Numbered from the stretch's first letter, positions 40,796-50,092 are shown. The stretch: 64,000 bases of DNA from Sphingobium yanoikuyae (GCF_034424525.1 NZ_CP139979.1:3993001-4057000); one strand, 5' to 3'. Numbers and translations: made by a program. Notes: generated by a model from the letters alone, not told the origin.

Positions 40796-43387
40796 TCAGA
40801 AGGTGACGCGAACGCCGCCAAGCACCTGGATGTCGTCCTGTTCCAGATTGCCGACCAGCGTTTCGCGACCATAATAGGTATGGGTCTTGCTGCGGGTCAG
40901 GTTGCTGCCTTCCAGCGACAGGGTGACATTCTTGGTGACGTCCAGGTTGATCGAGGCGTCGAGCCAGCCATAGGCCTTGCGATAGACCGGCAGGCCGGTG
41001 ACGACATTGTTGGTGAACAGGCCGGTCAGGAACTTGTCGCGCCAGTTATAGGCCAGGCGCGCCGACAGCGGCCCCTTTTCATAGATGGCGCTGACGTTGA
41101 AGCTGTGCTTCGACAGGTCGGTCAGCGGCGTGCTGAGCCCCGCGATCGACGTGCCGGTCGAGCTGTCGACGAAGGTATAGTTGGCCTGGACGCCAAAGCC
41201 GCTGAGCAGGCCGGGCAGGAAGTCGAAGAAGGTCTGGCCGCCGACTTCGACGCCCTTGATCTTGCCCTGATTGCTGTTGGTCGGCGCCGAAATGCTATAT
41301 TCGATGCCGTCGATGTTGCGCAGGACCGTGCCGGTCAGGATGAAATTCTGCACATTGCGATAGAAGCCGGCGAGATAGAGCGAGCCGGTCGGCGAGAAAT
41401 AATATTCGAGGCTGGCGTCGAGTTGATCGGCCTTGAGCGGACGCAGGTCGGGATTGCCCGAAGAACCGGTATTCTGGGCCGGCACCAGCGTCAGCGTCGG
41501 CGCGAGCTGGCCGAAACCGGGGCGGGTCAGAACCTGCGAGGCGGACAGGCGCAACTGCAGTTCGTCGCTCAGCTTGAAGCGGATGTTCGCGCTGGGCAGG
41601 ACGCTCATATAATTGCTGTCCATGTCGATCGGCGTCGGCACGGTCTGGCCGGCATCGAGCCGGTTGCCCGTCACATTGAGGCCGGTGCGGATCACGCGGA
41701 CACCGATATTGCCGTCGACCGGCACGCTGCCGAGATCGAAGCCATATTTCGCCATCGCATAGCCAGCCAGCGTGGTTTCATCGATGCTGTAGATGCCCGG
41801 CGCGCTGACGCCCACCTGGGCGGTGATGCCCAATTGCTGGCGAATGGCGTTGAAGCTGTCCATCGAGCGCAGGGCATCGGGATCGGCGACCAGGAAATCC
41901 TGGTTGATGTTGCCCGAACCGCTGAACATGCTGTTGAGCGGATTGGCCATGAACAGGTCGGCATAGGGGGCGGCATTAAGGCGTGCGGCGGCCGTGCCCG
42001 GCGTCTGGAAGAAGCGGACCGGGGTAAAGTCCATGCCCCGCTTGGCCCAGCGCAGGCCGAAGTTCAGCGATTTGAGGATCGGGCTTTCGATGTCGAAGGA
42101 CGCGTCGCCCTTGATCGCCCACATGTCACCCTTGAAATAGTTCTCGTTCCGCGTCATCGCGCCGATCGTGTAACTGGCGATATTGTTGAGATCGATGCCA
42201 CTGAGCAGCATGCTCGGCACGGAACCGCTGACGGTCTGCTGCGCCAGCGGCGCGACGCCGGTCAGGTCGAGTTCGGAATAATAGAGCGTGTTCTTCGACG
42301 TCGAATAGCTGGCGTCGAGATTGAAACGAGCCTTGTCCGTTTCATATGTCACGCCACCGGAATATTGGAAATTCTCGTCATAGGTGTCGCGCGCCACGCC
42401 GAAGGTGCTGAACGAGACATTATTATAGGAGATGGATTCGACGTCCTTGGTGCCGTCGAACAGCGTCGCGCTGCCCGGCACGGCCGTGCGGCCATTGGTC
42501 GGGATGTTGAGGCCGAACTGGGTCTGGATCGAGCGGAAATCCTGATAGCTGACCTGGCCATAGAATTCGAGTTCGGGGGTCGGCTTCCACTGCACGATGC
42601 CGTCGACACCGATGCGGCGGCGATTGCCCTTGATCGCGGGCTGGTAGGAACCGTTGGGCGTGTTGACCGTCTGGCCGGCGATGATGTCGCTGCGGCCATT
42701 GGGCGCGCCAACATTGATGATGTCCGTGGCGAAGGCGCGTTCCTGATAGGCGGCGCTGACCAGGATGCCGAATTCGCCGGCGTCCGTATCCCAGCTGTTG
42801 CTGACCAGCACCGAGGCCATCGGCTTCACGTCATCGGCGAGATCCGAATAGCGGCCACGCGCACTGGCGCTGAAGGTGAAGCCCTTCTTGTCGAGCGGCT
42901 TGCGGGTGCGCAGGTCGATGACGCCGCCGATCCCGCCTTCGATCAGGTCGGCCGAGGGGGTCTTGTAGACGTCGATGCCCGACAGGAGTTCGGACGGCAC
43001 ATCCTGAAGGTTGAAGGAGCGGCCGCCGCCGGCGGTGAAGACTTCCCGGCCGTTCATAGTGGTCAGCACCTGCGACAGGCCGCGGATGGCGACGCCACCC
43101 CCTTCGCCGCGATCACGGCTGACCTGGATGCCAGACACACGCTGCAGCGCTTCGGCGACGTTGATGTCGGGCAGCTTGCCAATGTCTTCGGCGACGATCG
43201 AATCGACGATCTTGTCGGAGTTGCGCTTGATATTCTGGGCCGACTGAAGGCTGGCGCGAATGCCGGTGACGACGATGTCCGCCACTTCATCCTGGGCCGG
43301 GGCGCTTGTCTGGGCCTGCGCGGCGGGAATGAAGCCGATGATGCCGCAGGCAGCGGCACCCGTAAGAATATATGATGCGAAACGCAT
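40796..43387 (-). CDS. TonB-dependent receptor 1 (carbohydrate type)
   Basis: This 863-residue outer-membrane receptor has a signal peptide (to about residue 25) and a TonB box-like segment EVADIVVTG. The plug domain has LPDINVAEALQRVSGIQVSRDRG and IEGGIGGVIDLRTRKPLDKKG. A 22-strand barrel region ends in the C-terminal aromatic VRVTF. The sequence style fits the proteobacterial sugar receptors rather than siderophore receptors. It is the probable entry gate for the oligosaccharide or glycoside processed by the flanking hydrolases. It is preceded by its own AT-rich promoter region. Confidence 0.9.
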   Translation of the reverse strand: MRFASYILTGAAACGIIGFIPAAQAQTSAPAQDEVADIVVTGIRASLQSAQNIKRNSDKIVDSIVAEDIGKLPDINVAEALQRVSGIQVSRDRGEGGGVAIRGLSQVLTTMNGREVFTAGGGRSFNLQDVPSELLSGIDVYKTPSADLIEGGIGGVIDLRTRKPLDKKGFTFSASARGRYSDLADDVKPMASVLVSNSWDTDAGEFGILVSAAYQERAFATDIINVGAPNGRSDIIAGQTVNTPNGSYQPAIKGNRRRIGVDGIVQWKPTPELEFYGQVSYQDFRSIQTQFGLNIPTNGRTAVPGSATLFDGTKDVESISYNNVSFSTFGVARDTYDENFQYSGGVTYETDKARFNLDASYSTSKNTLYYSELDLTGVAPLAQQTVSGSVPSMLLSGIDLNNIASYTIGAMTRNENYFKGDMWAIKGDASFDIESPILKSLNFGLRWAKRGMDFTPVRFFQTPGTAAARLNAAPYADLFMANPLNSMFSGSGNINQDFLVADPDALRSMDSFNAIRQQLGITAQVGVSAPGIYSIDETTLAGYAMAKYGFDLGSVPVDGNIGVRVIRTGLNVTGNRLDAGQTVPTPIDMDSNYMSVLPSANIRFKLSDELQLRLSASQVLTRPGFGQLAPTLTLVPAQNTGSSGNPDLRPLKADQLDASLEYYFSPTGSLYLAGFYRNVQNFILTGTVLRNIDGIEYSISAPTNSNQGKIKGVEVGGQTFFDFLPGLLSGFGVQANYTFVDSSTGTSIAGLSTPLTDLSKHSFNVSAIYEKGPLSARLAYNWRDKFLTGLFTNNVVTGLPVYRKAYGWLDASINLDVTKNVTLSLEGSNLTRSKTHTYYGRETLVGNLEQDDIQVLGGVRVTF

Positions 43388-43423
43388 AACCCTCTCCTGA
43401 ACGATGTTATTTGCCCATAGTTA

Positions 43424-43440
43424 TATAATATTATTATATG
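43424..43440. promoter_or_regulatory. AT-rich operator-like site E (TonB receptor 1 promoter)
   Basis: ATAATATTATTATAT (43426-43440), containing the palindrome ATAATATTAT, is identical over 15 bases to 50078-50092. It lies 37-53 bases upstream of the receptor start, so it may be operator, UP element, or both. Confidence 0.5.
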
Positions 43441-43481
43441 AGTTCAAGCTAATTTGTTGGACTAATGCAGACGGCAGCGCG

Positions 43482-45707
43482 TCAGCGAGAAATCGTTATA
43501 ATCCATGATGTTGTTGCCGGTGTGCCGATCGGAATCTCCCATCCATCCTCCAGCATACGGGCGGAAATGGCCGGACCATTGGGTTTGCCGGCCCCGTCGA
43601 GCGGAGTCGCCGACACCGCCAGGGCACCGTCCAGATCCTTGAGCATCACCCATCCGGTCACCGGCTCGATCCAGGTCGGCGCAGTACCCCAGACATCCAG
43701 CATCGACCGGCGCGCGTTCCAGACCTGTCCGCTATTGCCCGACTTGGCGGTGGCGGTCAGCAGCAGCCGGTCGGACCCCCGCAGCGGCTTGCCATCGAGC
43801 GCCGACGCGGTGATCGCGACAAAGCCATTGCCGATATCGGCGGACAAATGGGTGGTGCCACGTTTGGCATCGCGAATGAAGCCGACCAGTCCCTGGGTAC
43901 GGGGCGTGTCGATGCCGATCGTGCCGCCCTGTGGCGCCACGCGCCAATCCAGCTCGCCGGTATCCGAGCGGATCGTGTCGGATGGCGCGATCGGTGGCGC
44001 TGCGACTGGCGCACAGTCAAGGCAGCGCACCCGTGATCCGTGGATCAGCGGCAAGACCTTGGGGAAGCCCGGCGTGAAATAGGGCTGCTCGGCCCGCGGC
44101 ATGCGCGCGGCCTCGTCAATCTGCGCGGTCGAATAGCTGCGCTCCACCACTGCTTGGGCGGGCGCGACATCGCCGCGCAGGAACAGCATGGCACCGACCG
44201 GCAATTGGGCGATCTTCACCGGATCCTGTGTGATGTCGAAATGATCGCCGATCACCGGCGTCGCCTTGCCCAGCAACTTTGCCTCGAAGGTGTAGAAGAA
44301 GATGCCGTCCCAATCCTGCAGCGCCGCATAGGCGGCCAGGGTCGGGATCATTTCCGCGCCATATTCCGATGGATAGGGATGATTGACCTCGCTGACGGTG
44401 AAGGCCTTGCCACGCATCGCCGTGCGAGCGAGCTTGACCGGAATCGACAGGTCAGGCCGGTTCACCATCGGATCGTTGCGATGGCCGTAGATGGCGGGGT
44501 GCTGCCAATAGACGTGCGAGTCCATCACGTCGAACTTGGCGGAGGAACGCATCATCGGCTGGCCGGCGATGAAATAGGTGTGGTCCGCGGTCGGCATGAT
44601 GACCGATTTGACGCCCACCTCCTCGCGCAGGAAACGTGCCATGTCCTGCTGGAAATCCACCTCCACGCTCGTCAGGAATTCGATCTCGGCACGGTAGCGC
44701 AGGTCGGGCGCATCGCGGAAATCGCCACGCCGCAGGAAGGGAATGGCCGCCCCCTGCGCCACGCCGGCGGTCACGCGCAACTGCGCCAGCTGTTCGGGCG
44801 TGCGATGTGCGGCCAGCCAGCCATTATAGCGGTCGGTCAGCAGCCGGGCATAATGGGGCGTCAGGTCAAGTTGCAGATTGGCACCACCAGGCACCCGTTC
44901 GCCCCGCAGCCAGTTGCGCTGCCAGAATTCCAGCAGCGAATTCTCGTTGACGATCTCGACAATGGCCACCGCCGGATCGTCGGCATAGCGCAGGCCGGTA
45001 TAGGGGTTGCGCAGCCCCAGCAGCATGCGCGCATATTCCTTCTGCAGCGCGATCAGTTCCGGACCGAAATAGGTCACCCCCTTGGCGACGCCGATCAGGT
45101 CATGATCCGGCACGCCATCGCCCGATCGCCAGGTCCGGCCGACATTCAGGTTGAAATCGACATAGATGCCGCGCTGCTTGAACTGGGCGAAGAGATAATG
45201 AAGCCGATCGACCTGTTCCGGGTCGAAATGGCGGCTATCCTCATAGCGGCTGTCGATCAGGCCCGAGGGCGTATGGGTGATCGGCGGCACGTCGCCCTTG
45301 CCGCCATTGCCGTCGATCACCTTCTGCTCGCGGCGCATGTCGAGAAAGTGCAGCCGCACGCAATTGACGCCCAGCCGGGCGAGCGACTCGGCATAGATTT
45401 CCGCTTCCCGGTGCGGCGGCAGCAGTGCTGATCCCATTTCCCAGCCGGTGATGTTGACGCCCCAGCATTTGAAGCGCTGGCCGTCGGCAAACCGGAAATG
45501 CCCGTCCCGGACCGACAGGAAGCCATGTTTGCCGGCAGGTCCGTCGAGCAGGAAGCGCATGTCGATCAACGAGTCCGCCCGCCCCGGATGATCGATGACA
45601 AAGGGCGTGGGAACCGGCCCGGTGCCGGCGGTTTCGCCCGATGCCCAGGCGCCTCCGCCGCCCAGCAAGGAAGCCAGGATGGCGGCGGCAAAATAATTGC
45701 TTTTCAT
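43482..45707 (-). CDS. Exported clan GH-A (GH5-like) glycoside hydrolase, family unassigned
   Basis: This 741-residue protein has a signal peptide (MKSNYFAAAILASLLGGGGAWA). A TIM-barrel region opens with FLSVRDGHFRFADGQRFKCW and shows clan-A active-site patterns: acid/base E255 in EIVNENS and candidate nucleophile E440 in FTVSEVNHPYPSEYG. A beta-rich C-terminal part (about residues 560-741) follows. It resembles cellulase-like GH5 relatives but I cannot place it in a named CAZy family. The substrate is probably a plant glycan branch, given its neighbours. It is divergent from the D-lactate dehydrogenase gene. Confidence 0.7.
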   Translation of the reverse strand: MKSNYFAAAILASLLGGGGAWASGETAGTGPVPTPFVIDHPGRADSLIDMRFLLDGPAGKHGFLSVRDGHFRFADGQRFKCWGVNITGWEMGSALLPPHREAEIYAESLARLGVNCVRLHFLDMRREQKVIDGNGGKGDVPPITHTPSGLIDSRYEDSRHFDPEQVDRLHYLFAQFKQRGIYVDFNLNVGRTWRSGDGVPDHDLIGVAKGVTYFGPELIALQKEYARMLLGLRNPYTGLRYADDPAVAIVEIVNENSLLEFWQRNWLRGERVPGGANLQLDLTPHYARLLTDRYNGWLAAHRTPEQLAQLRVTAGVAQGAAIPFLRRGDFRDAPDLRYRAEIEFLTSVEVDFQQDMARFLREEVGVKSVIMPTADHTYFIAGQPMMRSSAKFDVMDSHVYWQHPAIYGHRNDPMVNRPDLSIPVKLARTAMRGKAFTVSEVNHPYPSEYGAEMIPTLAAYAALQDWDGIFFYTFEAKLLGKATPVIGDHFDITQDPVKIAQLPVGAMLFLRGDVAPAQAVVERSYSTAQIDEAARMPRAEQPYFTPGFPKVLPLIHGSRVRCLDCAPVAAPPIAPSDTIRSDTGELDWRVAPQGGTIGIDTPRTQGLVGFIRDAKRGTTHLSADIGNGFVAITASALDGKPLRGSDRLLLTATAKSGNSGQVWNARRSMLDVWGTAPTWIEPVTGWVMLKDLDGALAVSATPLDGAGKPNGPAISARMLEDGWEIPIGTPATTSWIITISR

Positions 45708-45729
45708 GGCCCCTCTTTTCTTTTCGATT

Positions 45730-45748
45730 ATTAGTCATATGATATTAC
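45730..45748. promoter_or_regulatory. AT-rich operator-like site D (clan-A hydrolase / dld divergent promoter)
   Basis: ATTAGTCATATGATATTAC contains the 8-bp palindrome TCATATGA and the shared 10-mer ATATGATATT (45737-45746). It lies 22 bases upstream of the hydrolase start and about 82 bases before the preferred dld start. Confidence 0.55.
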
Positions 45749-45830
45749 CTAGATGAAACAGGTCAAGATATGTCGTGAAGAGCAGCGAAGCGTGCCGGTG
45801 GCTGCCCGGGAAAACAGGCGGGGAGAGGCG

Positions 45831-47546
45831 ATGAAGGGGGAGGATCTGGCATCCTTGCTGGCGCATTTGCGACATGCCGTCGGCGATCGCCACGTCCTCA
45901 CGCATGACCGCCAGACCCGCCGCTTCCGTTTCGGATATCGCTTCGGTTCGGGGCCGGTCGCAGCCGTGGTCCGGCCCGGATCGCTGGTCGAGCAGTGGCG
46001 CTGCCTGCAGGCCTGCGTCGATGCCGGAACCGCGATCATCATGCAGGCGGCTAATACCGGCCTGACCGGCGGATCGACGCCCCATGGCGCGGACTATGAT
46101 CGCCCTGTCGTCATCATCAGCACGACCCGGATCAAGGGTATCCATCTGGTCGATGGTGGCAGGCAGGTCATATGCCTGCCCGGCGCCACCCTGCACGAAC
46201 TGGAACGACGGCTGCGCCCGCTGGGCCGCGAGCCGCATTCGGTGATCGGTTCATCCTGCCTGGGGGCGAGCGTCATGGGCGGCGTCTGCAACAATAGTGG
46301 CGGATCGCTGGTGCGGCGCGGGCCGGCCTATACCGAACTGGCGCTCTATGCCCGGATCGAGGCGGATGGCACGCTGGCACTGGTCAACCATCTGGGCATC
46401 GACCTGGGCGAGGCGGTGGAGACATTGCTCGACCGGCTCGATCGCGGCGCTTTTACCGACGCGGACCTGATCGCGGACCAGGGCCGCTGCGGATCGGATC
46501 ATGACTATGCCAGCCATGTGCGCAACATCGAAGCCGACACCCCTGCCCGCTTCAATGCCGACCCGCGCAAGTTGCACGAAGCGTCCGGCAGCGCGGGCAA
46601 GCTGGCCCTGTTCGCGGTACGGCTGGACAGTTTCCCCCAGGAAGACGCATCGGGCGTCTTCTACATCGGCACCAATGACCCCGGCCTGCTGACCGACCTG
46701 CGCCGGGACATGCTGCGCGATTTTCCCGGCCTGCCGATCGCCGCGGAATATGTCCATCGCACCGCGTTCGACATCGCCGCCCGCTATGGCAAGGACATGT
46801 TCCTGGCGGTGCGCCTGCTCGGCACGGATCGACTGCCCGCGCTGTTCGCGTTCAAGGCGCGGGTCGATGGCTGGCTGGACAGCCTAGGACTTGGCCGCCA
46901 CCATCTCGCGGACCGGCTGCTCAACCAGTTTGCCCGCTGCTTTCCGCAACATCTGCCCCGGCGCATGCGCAGCTATCGCGACCGATACGAGCATCATCTG
47001 ATGATCCGCATGGCCGCTGCCGACATGGATGCGATGCGGGCCTATCTGGAACGCAGCATCGACGGGCGCGACGGCGCCTATTTCGAATGTTCAGCCGACG
47101 AGGCGGACCGGGCCTTCCAGCATCGCTTCGCGGTCGCCGGCGCGGCCGTGCGCTATCGCGCGGTCCATCATCGGGCGGTGGAGGATATTGTCGCGCTCGA
47201 CATCGCCCTCCCCCGCAACAGCCTTGTCTGGACCGAGACATTGCCGGCCGAGATCGAGGCGGAGGCCATCGCCAAACTCTATTACGGCCATTTCTTCTGC
47301 CATGTCTTCCACCAGGATTATGTGGTGCGCAAGGGAACGGACATCGAGCAGTTCGAGCAGCGCGTCCTGCGCCAACTGGATGCCCGCGGCGCCGAATATC
47401 CGGCCGAACATAATGTCGGCCATCTCTATCCGGCAAAACCGGCGCTGGCGAACTTCTATCGCGGGCTCGATCCATCCAACCGAATGAATCCGGGTATAGG
47501 ACAAATGCCGATGCAGTCCCATTATGGTAACGGACCCAAAGTTTGA
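45831..47546 (+). CDS. dld: Quinone-dependent D-lactate dehydrogenase
   Basis: This 571-residue flavoprotein closely follows E. coli Dld, with long shared blocks: MQAANTGLTGGSTPHG, REPHSVIGSSCLGASVMGG, NNSGGSLVRRGPAYTE, NHLGIDLGE, FYIGTNDP, LYYGHFFCHVFHQDYVV and YPAEHNVGHLYP. It oxidises D-lactate to pyruvate at the inner membrane and passes electrons to quinone. An ATG at 45753 would add 26 residues, but ATG 45831 has GGGAGAGG just upstream and gives the E. coli length. Its promoter carries the same operator-like site as the CAZyme genes, which suggests lactate arises from the sugars consumed here. Confidence 0.92.
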   Translation: MKGEDLASLLAHLRHAVGDRHVLTHDRQTRRFRFGYRFGSGPVAAVVRPGSLVEQWRCLQACVDAGTAIIMQAANTGLTGGSTPHGADYDRPVVIISTTRIKGIHLVDGGRQVICLPGATLHELERRLRPLGREPHSVIGSSCLGASVMGGVCNNSGGSLVRRGPAYTELALYARIEADGTLALVNHLGIDLGEAVETLLDRLDRGAFTDADLIADQGRCGSDHDYASHVRNIEADTPARFNADPRKLHEASGSAGKLALFAVRLDSFPQEDASGVFYIGTNDPGLLTDLRRDMLRDFPGLPIAAEYVHRTAFDIAARYGKDMFLAVRLLGTDRLPALFAFKARVDGWLDSLGLGRHHLADRLLNQFARCFPQHLPRRMRSYRDRYEHHLMIRMAAADMDAMRAYLERSIDGRDGAYFECSADEADRAFQHRFAVAGAAVRYRAVHHRAVEDIVALDIALPRNSLVWTETLPAEIEAEAIAKLYYGHFFCHVFHQDYVVRKGTDIEQFEQRVLRQLDARGAEYPAEHNVGHLYPAKPALANFYRGLDPSNRMNPGIGQMPMQSHYGNGPKV

Positions 47547-47633
47547 GGCCCGCGATCTGGTTTCGGACGCGCGGATAGCCTAACAAGCGGAAGGATCGTA
47601 TCGGGGGATTTACGGTCAGTTGAAGGACAGCAT

Positions 47634-48383
47634 TTGGCAAAACAGCAGACATCCGGCTTCGAAGCCTATCTGAAACCGACCTCGTCCACCCATGATCAGG
47701 TCGCAAAGGTGCTGGGGGCCGAAATATTGGCCGGCACCTATCCGCCGGGCACAAAATTGCCGTCCGAGCAGGAGATTATCGAGCGGTTCGGCATTTCCCG
47801 CACCGTGCTGCGCGAAGTGTTCAAGACATTGACTGCCAAGGGCATGATCGTGTCGAAGACGCGGGTCGGCACCAGCGTGCGCGAGCAGCATTACTGGAAT
47901 TTCTTCGATGCCGAAGTGCTGGCCTGGCGGGTCAGCCTGGGCATGGACAGCGATTTCCGGCGGGGTATCGCCGAAGCCCGCGTCGCGGTGGAATCGCGCG
48001 CTGCCGAACTGGCCGCCCATCGCGCGTCGGCCGAGGATATCGCGCTGCTGCGTGAGGCGGTCGCCGGCATGCGTGCGGCAGTGGGATCGCGCCAGAAATT
48101 CGCCGAGGCGGACCTCGCCTTTCACCAGGCGGTAGGCGCAGCGTCCGGCAATTTCCTGCTCAACGCCTTTTCCACGGTCACCGAAGTCGCGCTCGTCGCG
48201 TCCTTCCTGATGCTGCCGCTGGAAGAGGATGACATGCACGAAGAGACCGTGCTGCGCCACGAACGGGTCGTCGACGCGATCGAGGCGGGCGCGGCCGAGG
48301 AGGCGAGCCGACTGATGGGCGAGATCATCGATTTCGGCGCCATCAAGGTGTCGCGCAGCCTGTCGCGCGCGCAGGAGGAATGA
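47634..48383 (+). CDS. FCD-domain GntR regulator, candidate master regulator of the island
   Basis: This is a 249-residue protein with a TTG start preceded by AAGGA at the right distance. The winged helix covers about residues 20-85 (LPSEQEIIERFGISRTVLREVFKTL). The FCD domain has WRVSLGMDSDFRRGIAEARVAVE and the metal-binding-type Asp/His pattern (EADLAFHQAVGAASGN; LRHERVVDAIE). It is similar in layout to DgoR-type sugar-acid regulators. It is the only GntR gene inside the CAZyme island, which makes it the best candidate to bind the TATGATATT-type sites. Effector unknown. Confidence 0.82.
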   Translation: MAKQQTSGFEAYLKPTSSTHDQVAKVLGAEILAGTYPPGTKLPSEQEIIERFGISRTVLREVFKTLTAKGMIVSKTRVGTSVREQHYWNFFDAEVLAWRVSLGMDSDFRRGIAEARVAVESRAAELAAHRASAEDIALLREAVAGMRAAVGSRQKFAEADLAFHQAVGAASGNFLLNAFSTVTEVALVASFLMLPLEEDDMHEETVLRHERVVDAIEAGAAEEASRLMGEIIDFGAIKVSRSLSRAQEE

Positions 48384-48388
48384 TCCGA

Positions 48389-48421
48389 AGGCGGCCGGCG
48401 CATCTGACACGCCGACCGCCT
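48389..48421. terminator. Bidirectional hairpin between convergent GntR and DUF5060 genes
   Basis: AGGCGGCCGGCG (48389-48400) pairs with CGCCGACCGCCT (48410-48421), 12 bp with one G-U, loop 9 bases. There is no T-run, so it may act as a Rho-linked end or a 3-prime stabiliser. Confidence 0.55.
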
Positions 48422-48429
48422 CCATCCGA

Positions 48430-50010
48430 TCAGACCTTGACCAATCGCACCGCCAGCCAGGGCTTGCCGGGCAGCGTGACCGTCGGTCGCGCCGGATCAT
48501 GGAAATCATAATCACCGTGCCGCTGCATGCGAAACAGGCCATCGACCGGTGAGATCGTCATGTTCCAGGTGTCGATGATGTCGAGCCGGTAGGCGTTCAT
48601 CGGCTGCCCCTTGCGTCCCGGCAGCACCACCGGCCATTGCGTCGGCTGCTCGCTCCCGAAATAATGGAGATAATATTCGAACTCCTTGCCGGCGATCGAA
48701 TAATTCCACCAGGTCTGGATCGGCTCGATCCCCGGTGCCGGCCCCTCCTCCATGATCCGGCGCAGGAAGGCCAGGCGCGGCGGGCTGGTGCCGGCCAGCC
48801 GGCCGCCCTGCCCCAGCCAGCTATGATCGGCGTTACGCTCCGGGTCGATGGTCTCGCTATGGCCGACATAGGTGCCGCCCATCAGCCCCCACCAGAAACG
48901 CTCGACCATCTGCTCGCCGGTCAGATTGCCCCAGCGCAGCTTGGAATTGCCCTCATAACAGACCTCGTCGAAGACCACCGGCTTCAGTCCGAAGCTGCGA
49001 TGCAGCTGGGCCCGCACATCGTCCAGCACCGCCGCGCCATTCTGGATACTGCTGTGCGTGATCCAGGGTTTGCGATTGTCGTAATAGGTGGTGATCTGAT
49101 GGATCGAGCGCAGCCGGTCATGCGGATCTTCGGCCTGCAGCATTTGCAGCAGATGGTCCCAGTCGGCCATCGTCTTGCTCTTCACATCATCATATTCATT
49201 GGCCATCGACCACCAGAGGTTGCGATAGGCACCGAAGCGGGCGATGATATAGCGCAGATAGCGTTCGTCGTCCGCACGGGCCATGTCGCTATAGCCGCGC
49301 TTCTCGTCATAGGGATGGAACAGGATGACATCCGCCTCGATGCCGAGATCGCCCAGCTTGCGGATGCGATCCTCGAAACGGCGGAAATAGGCGGGATCGA
49401 TCCGGGCGGGATCCCAGTCCCGTGGCCCTGGACCGGTGCGCACGAAGGGATTGGTCGCCACCGACTCCACATTGGGAAAGACCAGCATCCGCATCTTGTT
49501 GAAGGGCGCGGTCTTCAGCGTCGCCAGCGTCTGCGCGCATTTGGCCTCGCTCTGCAGCGCCCAGCTATAGCAGGTCGTGCCGATCTGACGGAATGGGGTG
49601 CCATCGGCATAGGCGAAGTGATAGCCGGCCGCGACCCGCACCGGGCCATGATTGCCAGCAGACGGCGCGGTACATTCGAAACTGCCGCTTTTGCCCGACA
49701 TGGTCGCCGCGCTGGACTCGCTGGTCCATTGCCAGCGTCCCGTTTCGGGTGGGCTGAACCGCACGCGATAGACGCCGTCACCATCATAGAAGCCGGGCAC
49801 GCGGATCGTCCGGCCATCTGACGAGAAACGGACCGACAGGGCCACGTCGTCAAAGGGATTGCCGGTACGCGGGCCGTCAAAGGCGAGTTCCAGAACGCCC
49901 CAGCGCTCGACCTGTCCCGGCTGCGCCACCGCGGCCGATGCAGACCGTGCCAGCACCGCAGCCCCCGCTCCCATCGATCCCGCCAGCATCATGCGTCGCG
50001 AAACAGCCAT
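48430..50010 (-). CDS. Tat-exported DUF5060 plus TIM-barrel hydrolase (family unassigned)
   Basis: This is a 526-residue protein from ATG 50010 with a twin-arginine leader (MAVSRRMMLAGSMGAGAAVLA). The N-terminal beta domain is DUF5060-like (LELAFDGPRTGNPFDDVALS). A TIM barrel follows with an acid/base candidate Glu in WSMANEYDD and a nucleophile candidate Glu in VVFDEVCYEG. A C-terminal beta domain ends the protein. The barrel resembles DUF4038/DUF5605-type glycoside hydrolases, relatives of the GH140 apiosidase. Specificity is unknown. It is divergent from the MFS-GH140 operon. Confidence 0.7.
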   Translation of the reverse strand: MAVSRRMMLAGSMGAGAAVLARSASAAVAQPGQVERWGVLELAFDGPRTGNPFDDVALSVRFSSDGRTIRVPGFYDGDGVYRVRFSPPETGRWQWTSESSAATMSGKSGSFECTAPSAGNHGPVRVAAGYHFAYADGTPFRQIGTTCYSWALQSEAKCAQTLATLKTAPFNKMRMLVFPNVESVATNPFVRTGPGPRDWDPARIDPAYFRRFEDRIRKLGDLGIEADVILFHPYDEKRGYSDMARADDERYLRYIIARFGAYRNLWWSMANEYDDVKSKTMADWDHLLQMLQAEDPHDRLRSIHQITTYYDNRKPWITHSSIQNGAAVLDDVRAQLHRSFGLKPVVFDEVCYEGNSKLRWGNLTGEQMVERFWWGLMGGTYVGHSETIDPERNADHSWLGQGGRLAGTSPPRLAFLRRIMEEGPAPGIEPIQTWWNYSIAGKEFEYYLHYFGSEQPTQWPVVLPGRKGQPMNAYRLDIIDTWNMTISPVDGLFRMQRHGDYDFHDPARPTVTLPGKPWLAVRLVKV

Positions 50011-50074
50011 CGCCTTTTCCCCTCTCCAGATTGCGTCATAATTTCGGTCAGGAGCCAATTCCGGGCTGGCCCCC

Positions 50075-50092
50075 ATAATAATATTATTATAT
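50075..50092. promoter_or_regulatory. AT-rich operator-like site F (DUF5060 gene / MFS-GH140 divergent promoter)
   Basis: ATAATAATATTATTAT (50075-50090) is a perfect 16-bp palindrome. It extends to ATAATATTATTATAT (50078-50092), identical to site E at the TonB receptor 1 promoter. It lies in the 139-base divergent gap. Confidence 0.55.

Noticed and set aside
40535..43375. 946-codon plus-strand frame opposite TonB receptor 1
   Set aside because: Receptor plug and barrel motifs with a signal peptide are on the minus strand; the plus frame also runs through the palindromic repeat and the terminator.
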